64,000 nucleotides of DNA from Breoghania sp. GTDB taxonomy: Bacteria; Pseudomonadota; Alphaproteobacteria; Rhizobiales; Stappiaceae. The position numbers and the translations under genes are program-made. This document shows, in pieces, positions 55,939 to 64,000 of the stretch. The notes below the pieces were generated by a model. The model searched no databases, was not told the DNA's origin, and worked only from the letters and a program-made list of their open reading frames with translations. The stretch spans positions 62,001 to 126,000 of the forward strand of contig NZ_JASJAV010000016.1 of assembly GCF_030066895.1 (NCBI RefSeq), written 5' to 3'. Position 1 is the stretch's first letter. The number at the start of each line of letters is the position of its first letter.

Positions 55939-57118
55939 GACGACTCCATGTCCTTCTGCATCGCCTTCTCGAAGGCGGAAAGTGTCATTTTCGGCTTGCG
56001 CAGACCGCGGCTGACCGCGATCGCGATGTTGTCTTCCACTCGGCCGAGATGGCCTTCAGATAGCGGCACGTTACCGGCCTTGATGGTCACCAGATCCTGC
56101 GGGCTGAGGTCGAACATCAGCGTGTCGCCGAGTTCCAGCTTCATGATCCGGCTGATCGGCCCTTCCGTCTCGTAGAGCACCGCATCGACCTCGATCTCCG
56201 CGGCGTGGATCTCCGTTGCCAGATGGCCTTCCCACGTCGCATCGCGGCCAAACTTTTCGCCCATGAACTGCTGCAACAGCAGATCGCGGATCGGCTCCAC
56301 CGTCGCGTACGGGATCATTATCTCGATCTTGTCGCCACGATCCTCCATGTCGATACGTAGCTCGACGAGGATGGCCGCGTTGGCAGGACGCGAAATGGCT
56401 GCGAAGCGGGGATTGGTCTCCAGCCGCTCCAGATTGAAATGAACCGGCGACAGCGGCGCGAAGGCAAGCTAGGCATCCACCAGAATGATTTCCATCATCC
56501 GCCGGACCAGATTGATCTCGATGGTGGTGTAGGGCCGCCCTTCCACCCGCACTGACGCACCGCCGCGCCCGCCGCCCAGAAGCCGTCCCATTCCTCCGTC
56601 TTGAAAACGGTGAGGATGGCCGGCAGCGGGATGGAGTTCAGATAATCGCCGAAACGCACCGAAGTGATGTAATCGAGCGATACCTCGACGTTGTCGGAAG
56701 TGAAGTTGCACAAGGAGGTCGTGGTCAGCCGCACTAGGCGGTCGAACACGATTTCCAGCATCGGCAAGCGTTCGTAGGACACCATCGACGAGTTGATCAG
56801 CGCGCGGATGCCGCTGGTCTCGCCCGAAATCGTGTCCTCGATGTTGAAGCCGAGGAGGTTGTCGATTTCTTCCTGGTTCAGGATTCGGTCGGCGCCGCGC
56901 GAGGCGGTTTCGAGTTCCGGCTCGCTCTGATCGACCATGGAGGCCCAGTGCGCCGCCATGTCGTCGGCGCTGCTGGCGCCCTGTTCCTCAAGGGCCGCCC
57001 CCCATGCAGCCGCCAGATCATCGTCTTCCGAATCCCCTCCGCCCTGTTCGGCGAGCGCATCGCCCCAGGCCGCGTCCAGGTCTTCGGTCATCAGGCCGTC
57101 GTCGTCTTCGTCGGCCAT
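55935..57118 (-). pseudogene. fliM: flagellar motor switch protein FliM, deletion and in-frame stop
   Basis: C-ring switch protein. Start MADEDDDGLMTEDLDAAWGD (57118), an acidic N-terminus, ADRILNQEEIDNLLGF, then YERLPMLEIVFDRLVRLTTT. At about 56600 TEEWDG is followed directly, in another frame, by LLGGGRGGASVRVEGRPYTT: about 18 codons that family members have between these blocks are absent. TAG at 56469-56471 interrupts IILVDA-stop-LAFAPLSPVHFN (glutamine fits). The C-terminal domain continues to MQKDMESS at 55935. Ten bases downstream of fliL. Confidence 0.92.
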
Positions 57119-57129
57119 GATATTCGTTC

Positions 57130-57621
57130 CTACTGGACCAGGATTTCCTTGAAGAGAACGCCGTCGACGCGCGCCGGATAGACGGCCACGTTGATGCGTC
57201 TCAACAATTCTTCCTTGAGCCGGCACAGACCGGCGGAACCTTCCAGATCGGTCGGACGCAACTCGCGCAGGTACACCTGAAAGACATCCATAACGCGCGG
57301 CAGGAAAGGCTCGATCTGGTTAGCCACTTCCCTGTCGGCCACTTCGAGCGACACGCGAACCTTGAGGTAGGCTGCCTGCCCCTGCGTGGCGAGATTCACC
57401 GTCACTTCCGGCAAATCGTAGAAATAGATTTCCTTTTGCGGAACGAATTCGGAATCGCCGTCGCTGCCTGCCGGCCGCTCGGCCGTCGTGGTCTCGCCAC
57501 CGCCGATCGCCAACAGCACCACCACTACGGCAGCGATGAGGATGATCTTCTTCTTTTTGGACGGCGCTCCGCCGTCGGCAGCGACCTCTTGTTCGGTCGC
57601 GCCCTGTCCCGCACCAGACAT
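57130..57621 (-). CDS. fliL: flagellar basal body-associated protein FliL
   Basis: Intact 163 residues. Basic patch SKKKK then membrane helix IILIAAVVVVLLAIGGG, and the periplasmic domain FVPQKEIYFYDLPEVTVNLA, LKVRVSLEVADREVANQIEP, LKEELLRRINVAVYP. FliL supports the stator-rotor interface. Ends EILVQ-TAG, 10 bases before the fliM ATG. First gene of the leftward fliL-fliM-DUF6468-motE set. Confidence 0.9.
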   Translation of the reverse strand: MSGAGQGATEQEVAADGGAPSKKKKIILIAAVVVVLLAIGGGETTTAERPAGSDGDSEFVPQKEIYFYDLPEVTVNLATQGQAAYLKVRVSLEVADREVANQIEPFLPRVMDVFQVYLRELRPTDLEGSAGLCRLKEELLRRINVAVYPARVDGVLFKEILVQ

Positions 57622-57922
57622 TAATGGTTCCCCGCCGTGTTGTCGACGCGCATTGCTCCTCGTGCGTCCGCGTTCCCATTCAAGGCCACAATGGTTAACG
57701 AATGGTTTCTAAATCATTGCTGTAGTGTCCCGTATGGGGTCTCGGGAGCGTTTTCCTCAAGGCAGAAAAAGAGAGAAATTTTTGCCGCGTATTAACCCTA
57801 TCGTTCCGATTTTTCCTTTGTTTTCAATGGTCCAAAAACTGGCACGGCTCGTGCAGTTAACAGGGCGACCGCGTCGTCTGGGGAGATTGACGCGGTACTG
57901 GGGAGCATAAGTAAAATTAACG
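57622..57922. promoter_or_regulatory. divergent promoter region of fliL and flgF operons
   Basis: Contains several TTAAC half-sites, the best being TTAA-CGAATGG-TTTC at 57694-57708 (a weak CtrA-like match) and ATTAAC immediately before the flgF ATG. No gene seen. Confidence 0.45.
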
Positions 57923-58201
57923 ATGTAGAATGCGGAGCTCATCGGGCTGTCGCGTCAGACCGAACTCAAGCGGCAACTGGCCGTCGTCGCCAACAATCTC
58001 GCAAACCTCAACACGAGCGGGTTCATGAACGAGAATCTGCTGTTTGAGGAATACACGATGCCGGTCGCGAAAATGAGCGAGTTTCCGCGGCTCGACCGAC
58101 CTCTATCCTACGTTCACGACTTCTCGTCCTTCCGCGACATGTCGGCGACACCGAAAGCTAGAGCCCGGCCCACCACCAGTTTTGAGGAGATGAGCCAATG
58201 A
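57923..58201 (+). pseudogene. flgF: flagellar basal-body rod protein FlgF, stop at codon 2 and large deletion
   Basis: Reads M-stop-NAELIGLSRQTELKRQLAV then VANNLANLNTSGFMNENLLF and EEYTMPVA: the FlgF N-terminus, where codon 2 is normally CAG (MQNA...) and here is TAG (57926-57928). After SYVHDFSSFRDMSA the gene jumps to KARARPTTSFEEMSQ and ends at 58201, so only 92 codons remain of a usual 240 or so. The reading frame is kept across the deletion. TGA overlaps the flgG ATG. Two independent lesions. Confidence 0.88.
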
Positions 58202-58966
58202 GGGCGCTCCATATCGCAGCTACGGGCATGAAGGCCCAGGAACTCAACGTCGAAGTCGTTTCGAACAACCTCGCGAACACGCGCACCACCGGCTACAAGC
58301 GCCAGCGTGCGGAGTTCCAGGATCTGCTCTACCAGAACCTGCGTCGGGTCGGGACGAACACCTCCAATGCAGGCACCCTGGTGCCGACCGGCGTCCAGCT
58401 CGGTTCCGGTGTGCGTACCGCCGCCACCAGCCGCATCATGTCCCAGGGTGCCGTGGAACAGAAGGAAAAAGAAATCGACATCGCCATCAAGGGCGAAGGG
58501 TTCTTCCAGATCGACCTGCCGGACGGCTCCACCGCGTATACCCGCGACGGCTCGTTCGAACGCGATGCTGACGGCCAACTCGTCACCGTCGACGGCTACG
58601 CCGTGCAGCCGGGTATTACCATCCCCGACGATGCGCTCGACATCACCATCAACACCGAGGGCACCGTCAACGACGTCGTCCAGGATTTCGGCCAGATCCA
58701 GCTTGCCCGCTTCACCAACAAGGGCGGTCTGCAGGCAATCGGCGACAACCTGTTTCTGGAAACGGAAGCCAGCGGCGCGCCGATCACCGGCAATCCCGGC
58801 CGACGACAGCAACGGCACCCTGCTTCAGAACTACCTGGAAGCGGCCAACGTGGAAGCCATGACCGAAATCACCGACCTGATCTCCGCCCAGCGCGCCTAC
58901 GAGATGAACTCCAAGATGATCCAGGCCACCGCCGAAATGATGCAGACCAATACTCAGCTGCGTTAA
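58198..58966 (+). pseudogene. flgG: flagellar distal rod protein FlgG, one late frameshift
   Basis: MRALHIAATGMKAQELNVEV, VSNNLANTRTTGYKRQRAEF, LVPTGVQLGSGVRTAA, AIKGEGFFQIDLPDGSTAYT and RDGSFERDADGQ are typical FlgG. One base is lost near 58802 (GNPG then ADDSNGTLLQNYLEAANVEA), so the last 55 residues, including the C-terminal helix AQRAYEMNSKMIQATAEMMQ, are out of frame. Otherwise well preserved. Ends QTNTQLR-TAA. Confidence 0.93.
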
Positions 58967-58984
58967 CGAACGGGAGCCGGATCC

Positions 58985-59944
58985 ATGATGCGCACTCTCA
59001 TCCTCACCGCCCTCGTCGCGGCCCTGCCGCTGGCCGGCATGCATGCCGGCGAACGACCCACCTTGCGCGGTAACGTTACCGCGACCCACGACGTCGTCAC
59101 CATCGGGGACTTCTTCGACCACGCCGGTTCCCATGCCGAGCGGGTCCTGTTCCGGACCCCCGACCTCGGGCGCACCGGCACCGTTCCCGCCATCGACGTC
59201 CTGAACCGCGCCCGCGCCGCCGGTCTCGTCCATGCCGATATTGCCGGGCTGCGCCAGGTCATCGTGCATCGCGCGACCCTGACCGTCGGGCCCGACAAGC
59301 TGAAAGAGATGATCCGCGCGCCTCTGCTTGAGCGCGCGGGCGTCGACGAGCCGCAGGATCTGAAGATCAGCTATGACGGCCAACTGCCGACCGTGACAGC
59401 CGATCCTTCGGCCCGCGAACCCGTCAAGCTCGCCCGCCTCGCCTATTCTGCGCCGATCGGCCGGTTCGACGCTCTCTTCACCATGCCGATCCAGGGCCTG
59501 GACCTCGTCTTCTCCGTCTCCGGCACGGCCGTGCGTACGGTTGAGATCATGACGCTGGCCCACCGCGTCGCCCGCGGTGCCACGGCCACCGCCCACGATC
59601 TGCAGATCTTCCGCGTGCCCCGCACCAGCCTGCGCGACGACACGGTCACCGATCCCGACAGGATCGTCGGCATGGCGCTGCGCCGCTCGCGGACGTCCTG
59701 CAGCTTTCTGATGGCCGATGACTTCGAAGAACCGCTGGCGGTCGAGCGGCGGGGCAAGATGATCATCACCTACAAGGTCTCCGGCCTCACCCTGACCGTC
59801 CAGGGACAGGCCATGGCCGATGCCGTGACGAGTGACGTGATTGACGTTCTCAACATTCAATCTCAGCGCACCATCCAGACCGTCGTGACAGGTCCGGGCC
59901 GCGTTTCCGTCCAGCCGCGCACGGGCGCGCTTCGTACGTCTTGA
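58985..59944 (+). CDS. flgA: flagella basal body P-ring formation chaperone FlgA
   Basis: Open frame of 319 residues. Signal peptide (TLILTALVAALPLAGMHA), then VTIGDFFDHAGSHAERVLFR, a central SAF-like region (RVARGATATAHDLQIFRVPR) and C-terminal KMIITYKVSGLTLTVQGQAM with IDVLNIQSQRTIQTVVTGPG. FlgA escorts FlgI during P-ring assembly. In ALRRSRTSCSFLMADDFEEP the usual A-G-x-PL turn is altered. Short intergenic spacing to flgG (18 bases) and flgH (12 bases) indicates one operon. Confidence 0.9.
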   Translation: MMRTLILTALVAALPLAGMHAGERPTLRGNVTATHDVVTIGDFFDHAGSHAERVLFRTPDLGRTGTVPAIDVLNRARAAGLVHADIAGLRQVIVHRATLTVGPDKLKEMIRAPLLERAGVDEPQDLKISYDGQLPTVTADPSAREPVKLARLAYSAPIGRFDALFTMPIQGLDLVFSVSGTAVRTVEIMTLAHRVARGATATAHDLQIFRVPRTSLRDDTVTDPDRIVGMALRRSRTSCSFLMADDFEEPLAVERRGKMIITYKVSGLTLTVQGQAMADAVTSDVIDVLNIQSQRTIQTVVTGPGRVSVQPRTGALRTS

Positions 59945-59956
59945 GGAGCCCCTCCA

Positions 59957-60698
59957 GTGACCTCCTTCCGCATTCTCCTCGCATGCTTCGCGGCCATGAT
60001 GGTTGCCGGGTACGGCACCATCGACAAGCTGAAGAACATCGGCAAAGAACCGGAGCTGAGCGCCATCAAGGATCCGATCACCACGCCGGACTACCGGCCG
60101 GTGAAGATGCCGATGCCGCATCCCGAACCCGTCCACTACGCCGCCAACTCGCTCTGGCAGTCCGGATCGCGCTCCTTCTTCAAGGATCAGCGCGCCCGCC
60201 AGGTCGGCGACCTTCTGACCGTGGTCGTCACCATCACCGACAAGGTGGAAATCGACAACGCCACGACCCGCGAACGCTCCGGCTCGGATTCCGTCGGCGC
60301 GGGCGGTGCGGTCGGCTCGGTCATCGACAAGTACCTGCAGCCGTCGGGCTCGAGCGTCTCCGATCTCGCCTACGTCTCCAGTTCGTCGAACCAGTCCGGC
60401 TCCGGCACGGTCGACCGCAGCGAAACCCTGGAAACCACGGTCGCCGCCGTGGTCACCCAGGTCCTGCCCAACGGCAACCTCGTCATCGAGGGCCGTCAGG
60501 AGGTCCGGGTGAATTTCGAGGTTCGCGAACTGATCGTGGCGGGCGTGATCCGGCCTGAGGATATCGGGGCGGAGAAACACCATCGACAACTCCAAGATCG
60601 CCGAAGCCCGCATCGCCTACGGCGGACACGACCAGATCACCGATGTCCAGCAGCCGCGCTACGGCGCGCAAGTGCTCAATATCCTGCTGCCCTTCTAG
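59957..60698 (+). pseudogene. flgH: flagellar L-ring protein FlgH, lipobox cysteine lost and frameshifted
   Basis: Starts at GTG 59957 behind GAGGAG. Signal FRILLACFAAMMVAGYGTI: FlgH is a lipoprotein and the residue after VAG must be cysteine; it is tyrosine (TAC), one G-to-A change from TGC. Middle motifs LWQSGSRSFFKDQRARQVGD, LTVVVTITDKVEIDNAT and VLPNGNLVIEGRQEVRVNFE, RPEDI are intact. A frameshift near 60572 separates RPEDIGAE from [20 protein letters not shown]; correct end [15 protein letters not shown]. Both lesions predict no L ring. Confidence 0.92.
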
Positions 60699-60971
60699 CG
60701 ACAGCCCTTCAGATCAAGAGGTGCCGCCGATCCGTCAGGCAGCACCTTTTCCCAGGCTCCCCAAGCTGTTCCCTCCCGCTCCCCAGGCAGGACAGCTTTA
60801 CAAGGGCGCGGTGCCATGCTCCCCAAGCGCACCGCGCCCATTTTCTTTTTGTATGACGTGTTGCGAAACGGTGAGAGACCAACGGACACCTTTCTCTCTC
60901 CGTGTGGGGAGAAAGCTGCTCAAGGGCTCATTGGCAGCCCCGATCCGGTGTTTTCTCCGGAGCACAAAAAG

Positions 60972-60996
60972 AAAAGGCCGCCCGAAGGCGGCTTTT
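60972..60996 (-). terminator. Rho-independent terminator of dksA
   Basis: GCCGCC-CGAA-GGCGGC with A/T runs on both sides (60977-60992), about 70 bases beyond the dksA stop. Nearly the same hairpin as the rpsD terminator. Confidence 0.85.
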
Positions 60997-61065
60997 AATT
61001 CAGTCTGTCGATGAAGGTTGTCTATCGATCGGCGGGCTTGTGCAAGCGCCCGTCCTTTGCCCGGA

Positions 61066-61482
61066 TCAATCGTCCCGATAAACGCGTTCACGCCGCTCGT
61101 GACGTTCCTGAGCTTCCAGCGACAGGGTCGCGATCGGCCGGGCGTCGAGGCGCTTCACCGAGATCGGCTCACCCGTTTCCTCACAATAGCCGTAACTACC
61201 GTCCTCGATCCGCTGCAATGCAGCATCGATCTTGGAGATGAGTTTACGCTGCCGGTCCCGAGCTCGAAGCTCAATCGAACGGTCGGATTCCGACGACGCA
61301 CGATCGGCAAGATCTGGGTGGTTTTGACTTTCTTCCTGTAAATGAGTGAGAGTTTCTTTGCTCTCACGCAGAATATCTTCCCTCCAAGCGAGCAGCTTCG
61401 AGCGGAAATACTCGCGCTGCCTCTCATTCATGAACGGTTCGTCCTCATGAGGACGATAATCAACTTCGACTTCAACCGTCAT
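61066..61482 (-). CDS. dksA: RNA polymerase-binding transcription factor DksA
   Basis: Intact 138 residues. Coiled-coil body (YFRSKLLAWREDILRESKET, LHLQEE region) with ASSESDRSIELRARDRQRKL at the tip, and the DksA signature DGSYGYCEETGEPISVKRLD with a single cysteine in place of the four-cysteine zinc site, as in many alphaproteobacterial forms. Modulates RNA polymerase with ppGpp. Embedded in the flagellar region between flgH and fliX, its usual place in this group. No lesion. Confidence 0.95.
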   Translation of the reverse strand: MTVEVEVDYRPHEDEPFMNERQREYFRSKLLAWREDILRESKETLTHLQEESQNHPDLADRASSESDRSIELRARDRQRKLISKIDAALQRIEDGSYGYCEETGEPISVKRLDARPIATLSLEAQERHERRERVYRDD

Positions 61483-61706
61483 GGATCACTCCTAAAAACC
61501 TAACGAGGCCGCGCGGAATATAGCGATCACACCCCCTCCCCGCAACGACGATGTCGGGAAAAATCTAACCCTTTCGTGATATTAGGTAGTTATGGGTATA
61601 CGAAGAGCCGCTCAGCATCATCCGACGCCGCGTTTCGTGCACCTTGCCGGGCCCTACCGATTCCCGATTGCCCATTTCAAGCCCCTCGCCCCAGGCGTGC
61701 ATCGCC
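61483..61706. other. intergenic between dksA and fliX
   Basis: 224 bases; dksA leader and promoter with AT-rich stretch near 61555-61605. Nothing else seen. Confidence 0.4.
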
Positions 61707-62130
61707 TCAATCGAGGAACCGTCCGAGCTTGGCCAACTCCACCCGCGCCCCGAGGTTGATCTCGTCGATCACCGCCTCAAGCTGCGGATCGCCGGAAGGA
61801 AAGCGCGACTGGACCAGGTTTCAGGATCCGCTCAAGACGGGCTTCGGGAATGACCCCGGCCAAGAGATCCGCCTTCATCTTTTCCAGCGCATAGAGGAGA
61901 TCGTGGCCGCGCTTCGTCGCGCCCTTCCTCTTGCCGGTAAGCGGATCCTCGACCTCCTGTAGCGACAAAAGCGCATCGACCCCGTAGACGGCGCCAGCAC
62001 CACTCGAAACGCTCGCCTGCTCCGTTTCCTCCGCAGAGGCAGGTGTGAACGTGGAACCGGATTTAGCCGGTTCCTTCGCGCTCGATCGTTTCTGAACCTT
62101 TGAGCCAGACGTCGGTCCGCCAATCCGCAT
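61707..62130 (-). pseudogene. fliX: flagellar assembly regulator FliX, one frameshift
   Basis: FliX couples basal-body assembly to class II/III flagellar transcription through FlbD in alphaproteobacteria. Start MRIGGPTSGSKVQKRSSAKE (62130), YGVDALLSLQEVEDPLTGKR and GHDLLYALEKMKADLLAGVI are characteristic. One extra C near 61815 (LERILKP against LERILKLVQSRFPSGDPQLE) moves the last 40 residues, ending ELAKLGRFLD at 61707, out of frame. Confidence 0.85.
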
Positions 62131-62416
62131 AACGTTTGCCCCGTCTTGGTCTTGCCCATCGGCAGCCTGATCTCTCAACAAGTCGCCCGGAAGCGACTCG
62201 GAGGGCAGAAATTACCGAAAACTTAAGGTGTTTCGGAGCACTAGGCAGATTTTGCCCGGTTTCCACCGTGTTTCGAATCTTATCAGTGGAAACATATCAC
62301 TCCAAATCGCTTTCAATTTCAATCTGTTAAAGACGGGACGCACATGAATGCGCGGTTGGCACGTTCCTCGCTACAGGAAGCGGGTACACGAAACACCTTT
62401 ACGGATTGCCTTCACA
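62131..62416. other. divergent promoter region of fliX and flgI
   Basis: Just under 300 bases with a poly-purine/AT stretch near 62285-62330; no CtrA box matching TTAA-N7-TTAA found. Confidence 0.4.
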
Positions 62417-63528
62417 ATGTCCCTGGTTTCCAGTCTTCGCCTCTTCGTCCTGATGACCGCGACGCTCGCCGCCACCGCGGCCTGGCCCGCCTCGCGCATC
62501 AAGGACATTGACGACTTCGAAGGCATCCGCGAGAACCAGCTCATCGGTTACGGCCTCGTCGTCGACCTCCAGGGAACCGGCGACACGCTGAACAACTCGC
62601 CTTTCACCAAGCAGAGCCTGCAGGCCATGCTGGAGCGTCTCGACGTCAACATCCGCGGCACCGATCTCAAGACCCAGAACGTCGCCGCCGTGATGGTCAC
62701 CGCCAACCTGCCCGCCTTCACCACCCAGGGCACCCGCATCGACGTGACGGTGAGCGCCATGGGCGATGCCGACAGCCTGCAGGGCGGAACGCTGCTGGTC
62801 ACCCCGCTGATCGGCGCCGACGGCGAGGTCTACGCCATCGCGCAAGGGCCGCTGGCCATCGGCGGTTTCTCCGCACAAGGCGCAGCCGCTTCGATCACGC
62901 AAGGCGTGCCGACCTTGGGTCGCATTTCCAACGGCGCGGTGGTTGAACGCGAACTGAAGTTCCGCCTGGCTTCCATGACCTCCCTGCGCCTGCAGCTTCG
63001 CAATCCGGATCTGACCACCGCGCGCCGAATCGCGCTGGCCGTCAACAAACTGATCGGCCTGCCGACGGCCGAGCCCACCGACCCGGCCACCGTGCGCCTG
63101 ACCCTGCCGCGCGACTTCGACGGCAACATCGTCGACCTCATGACCGACATCGAGCAATTGCGCATCGAACTGGATCTGCCGGCCAAGATCGTCATCGACG
63201 AGAAGTCCGGCATCATCGTCATGGGGCAGAACGTGAAGGTCTCCACCGTCGCGGTTGCCCAGGGCAACCTCACGGTGACGATCGCGGAAAGCCCGATCGT
63301 TTCCCAGCCGCAGCCCTTCGGCGAAGACCAGCCACCGTCGTACCGCGCACCGACGTGACCGTCAGCGACGGCTCCGACAAGAAGGTCGCCTTGGTCCGCG
63401 AGAGCGTCACGCTTCAGGAACTCGTGGACGGACTGAATGCGCTGGGGATCGGCCCGCGCGACCTGATCTCCATACTTCAGGCGATCAAGGCGGCCGGCGC
63501 CCTCCAGGCGGAAATCGAGGTGATCTGA
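62417..63528 (+). pseudogene. flgI: flagellar P-ring protein FlgI, one frameshift
   Basis: Start MSLVSSLRLFVLMTATLAAT (signal peptide), IKDIDDFEGIRENQLIGYGL, VVDLQGTGDTLNNSPFTKQS, GTLLVTPLIGADGEVYAIAQ. A frameshift near 63332 (QPFGEDQ then ATVVPRTDVTVSDGSDKKVA) moves the last 60 codons, which carry LQELVDGLNALGIGPRDLIS and AGALQAEIEVI, to another frame. Stop TGA 63526-63528 overlaps the flgJ ATG. First gene of a flgI-flgJ-flgN set. Confidence 0.94.
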
Positions 63529-63854
63529 TGAGCGACAGCGCCGCATCCCTCCTCCCCCAATCGACGCTCAGCAACCTGAACGCCTCCAGGGCCAGCGCGC
63601 TGAGCAACAAGAACACCTCCAAGACCCGAGAGGCCTCCGAGGAGTTCGAAGCCGTGTTCCTGCACCAGATGAGCGACGCCATGTTCGAAACCATCGAGGG
63701 CGGCGGAACTTTCGGCGATTCAAACGCTTCTGAAACCTGGCGGGGCATGCTCTCCGAGCAATACGCCTCAGCCATAGTCGACGCGGGCGGCATCGGCATT
63801 GCCGACACCGTCCAGCGCGAACTCATTGCCATGCAGGAAGGTTCATCGCTATGA
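63528..63854 (+). CDS. flgJ: rod-binding protein FlgJ (N-terminal domain type)
   Basis: Intact 108 residues. EEFEAVFLHQMSDAMFETIE is the FlgJ rod-binding motif, followed by ETWRGMLSEQYASAIVDAGG and IGIADTVQRELI. Alphaproteobacterial FlgJ lacks the muramidase half, so this length is normal. ATG overlaps the flgI TGA (TGATG). Confidence 0.92.
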   Translation: MSDSAASLLPQSTLSNLNASRASALSNKNTSKTREASEEFEAVFLHQMSDAMFETIEGGGTFGDSNASETWRGMLSEQYASAIVDAGGIGIADTVQRELIAMQEGSSL

Positions 63855-64000
63855 CCGCGACATTGAACCGGGGAACCGGTGGCCAGGGTTCCGGCTTCGG
63901 AACGAGACAAGACAACGACCGCCACCCGATCGCCACGCGCGGAAGCGGAACACGAATGCGCCGAACTGCGGCGCACCATGGATAGCCTGCTGGCCGTCAT
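63851..64000 (+). pseudogene. flgN: FlgN-like flagellar chaperone, partial, probable frameshift
   Basis: Begins ATG 63851 (overlapping flgJ TGA) MTATLNRGTGGQG and runs off the right edge. The frame then stops at 63989, while a neighbouring frame reads AEAEHECAELRRTMDSLLAV, a pattern of FlgN-type chaperones for hook-associated proteins. Hence a frameshift probably lies near 63930-63945. The fragment is too short to be sure. Confidence 0.5.

Overview
The window is high-GC DNA from an alphaproteobacterium, most likely a Hyphomicrobiales (Rhizobiales) member near the Stappia/Labrenzia type; the genus is inference. The support is the backbone order rpsD - murI - trmJ - isocitrate dehydrogenase - alaS - recA - cckA, the flagellar neighbourhood (flgB-flgC-fliE-fliQ-fliR-flhB beside cckA; flgF-flgG-flgA-flgH with dksA, fliX, flgI, flgJ), an alphaproteobacterial FliX and DUF6468 protein, and CtrA-type TTAA-N7-TTAA boxes at flagellar promoters.

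Layout. 1-5.9 kb: truncated ttcA, a periplasmic binding protein with a membrane GGDEF-EAL protein, and a GAF-PAS-GGDEF protein, all broken. 6.4-14.5 kb: intact rpsD, broken DEAD-box helicase, broken murI, intact trmJ, broken fabF, broken DUF1028 protein, a small fibre-like protein. 14.9-24.2 kb: intact monomeric isocitrate dehydrogenase, a broken rtcB2-prfH ribosome-repair pair, a hypothetical gene, a phosphatase-like/YedE sulfur-transport cluster, and a broken second isocitrate dehydrogenase. 24.6-29.7 kb: accessory genes (muramidase, lipoprotein, TetR/MFS pair, glycine-zipper lipoprotein, ion channel), nearly all broken. 29.8-41.8 kb: intact alaS, purine nucleoside permease, recA and cckA, interrupted by broken psuG and a broken thiaminase-like gene. 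42-64 kb: about 20 flagellar genes in several operons, more than half damaged, plus a broken MFS gene.

The dominant feature is gene decay. I count 22 in-frame stop codons and roughly 45 frameshifts, plus internal deletions (flgF, fliM, the ion channel) and exact short tandem duplications (fliQ, fliP). Lesions are unevenly spread: alaS, cckA and the monomeric isocitrate dehydrogenase (7.4 kb together), recA, rpsD, trmJ and dksA have none, whereas c-di-GMP signalling, motility and accessory metabolism are riddled with them. Most in-frame stops are TAG or TAA where glutamine is expected, as C-to-T changes would give. TAG is the normal final stop of several intact genes, so codon reassignment is not the explanation. 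The simplest reading is recent relaxed selection, with loss of motility and signalling, in a lineage that changed lifestyle. Poor consensus quality is the main alternative and must be excluded, because murI and fabF are normally important and are also broken.

Intergenic DNA carries three families of long inverted-repeat elements beginning GTCATCCCC and ending GGGGATGAC: about 105 bp (three copies), about 88 bp (four copies) and 216 bp (two copies). No tRNA, rRNA, CRISPR array or transposase gene was seen.
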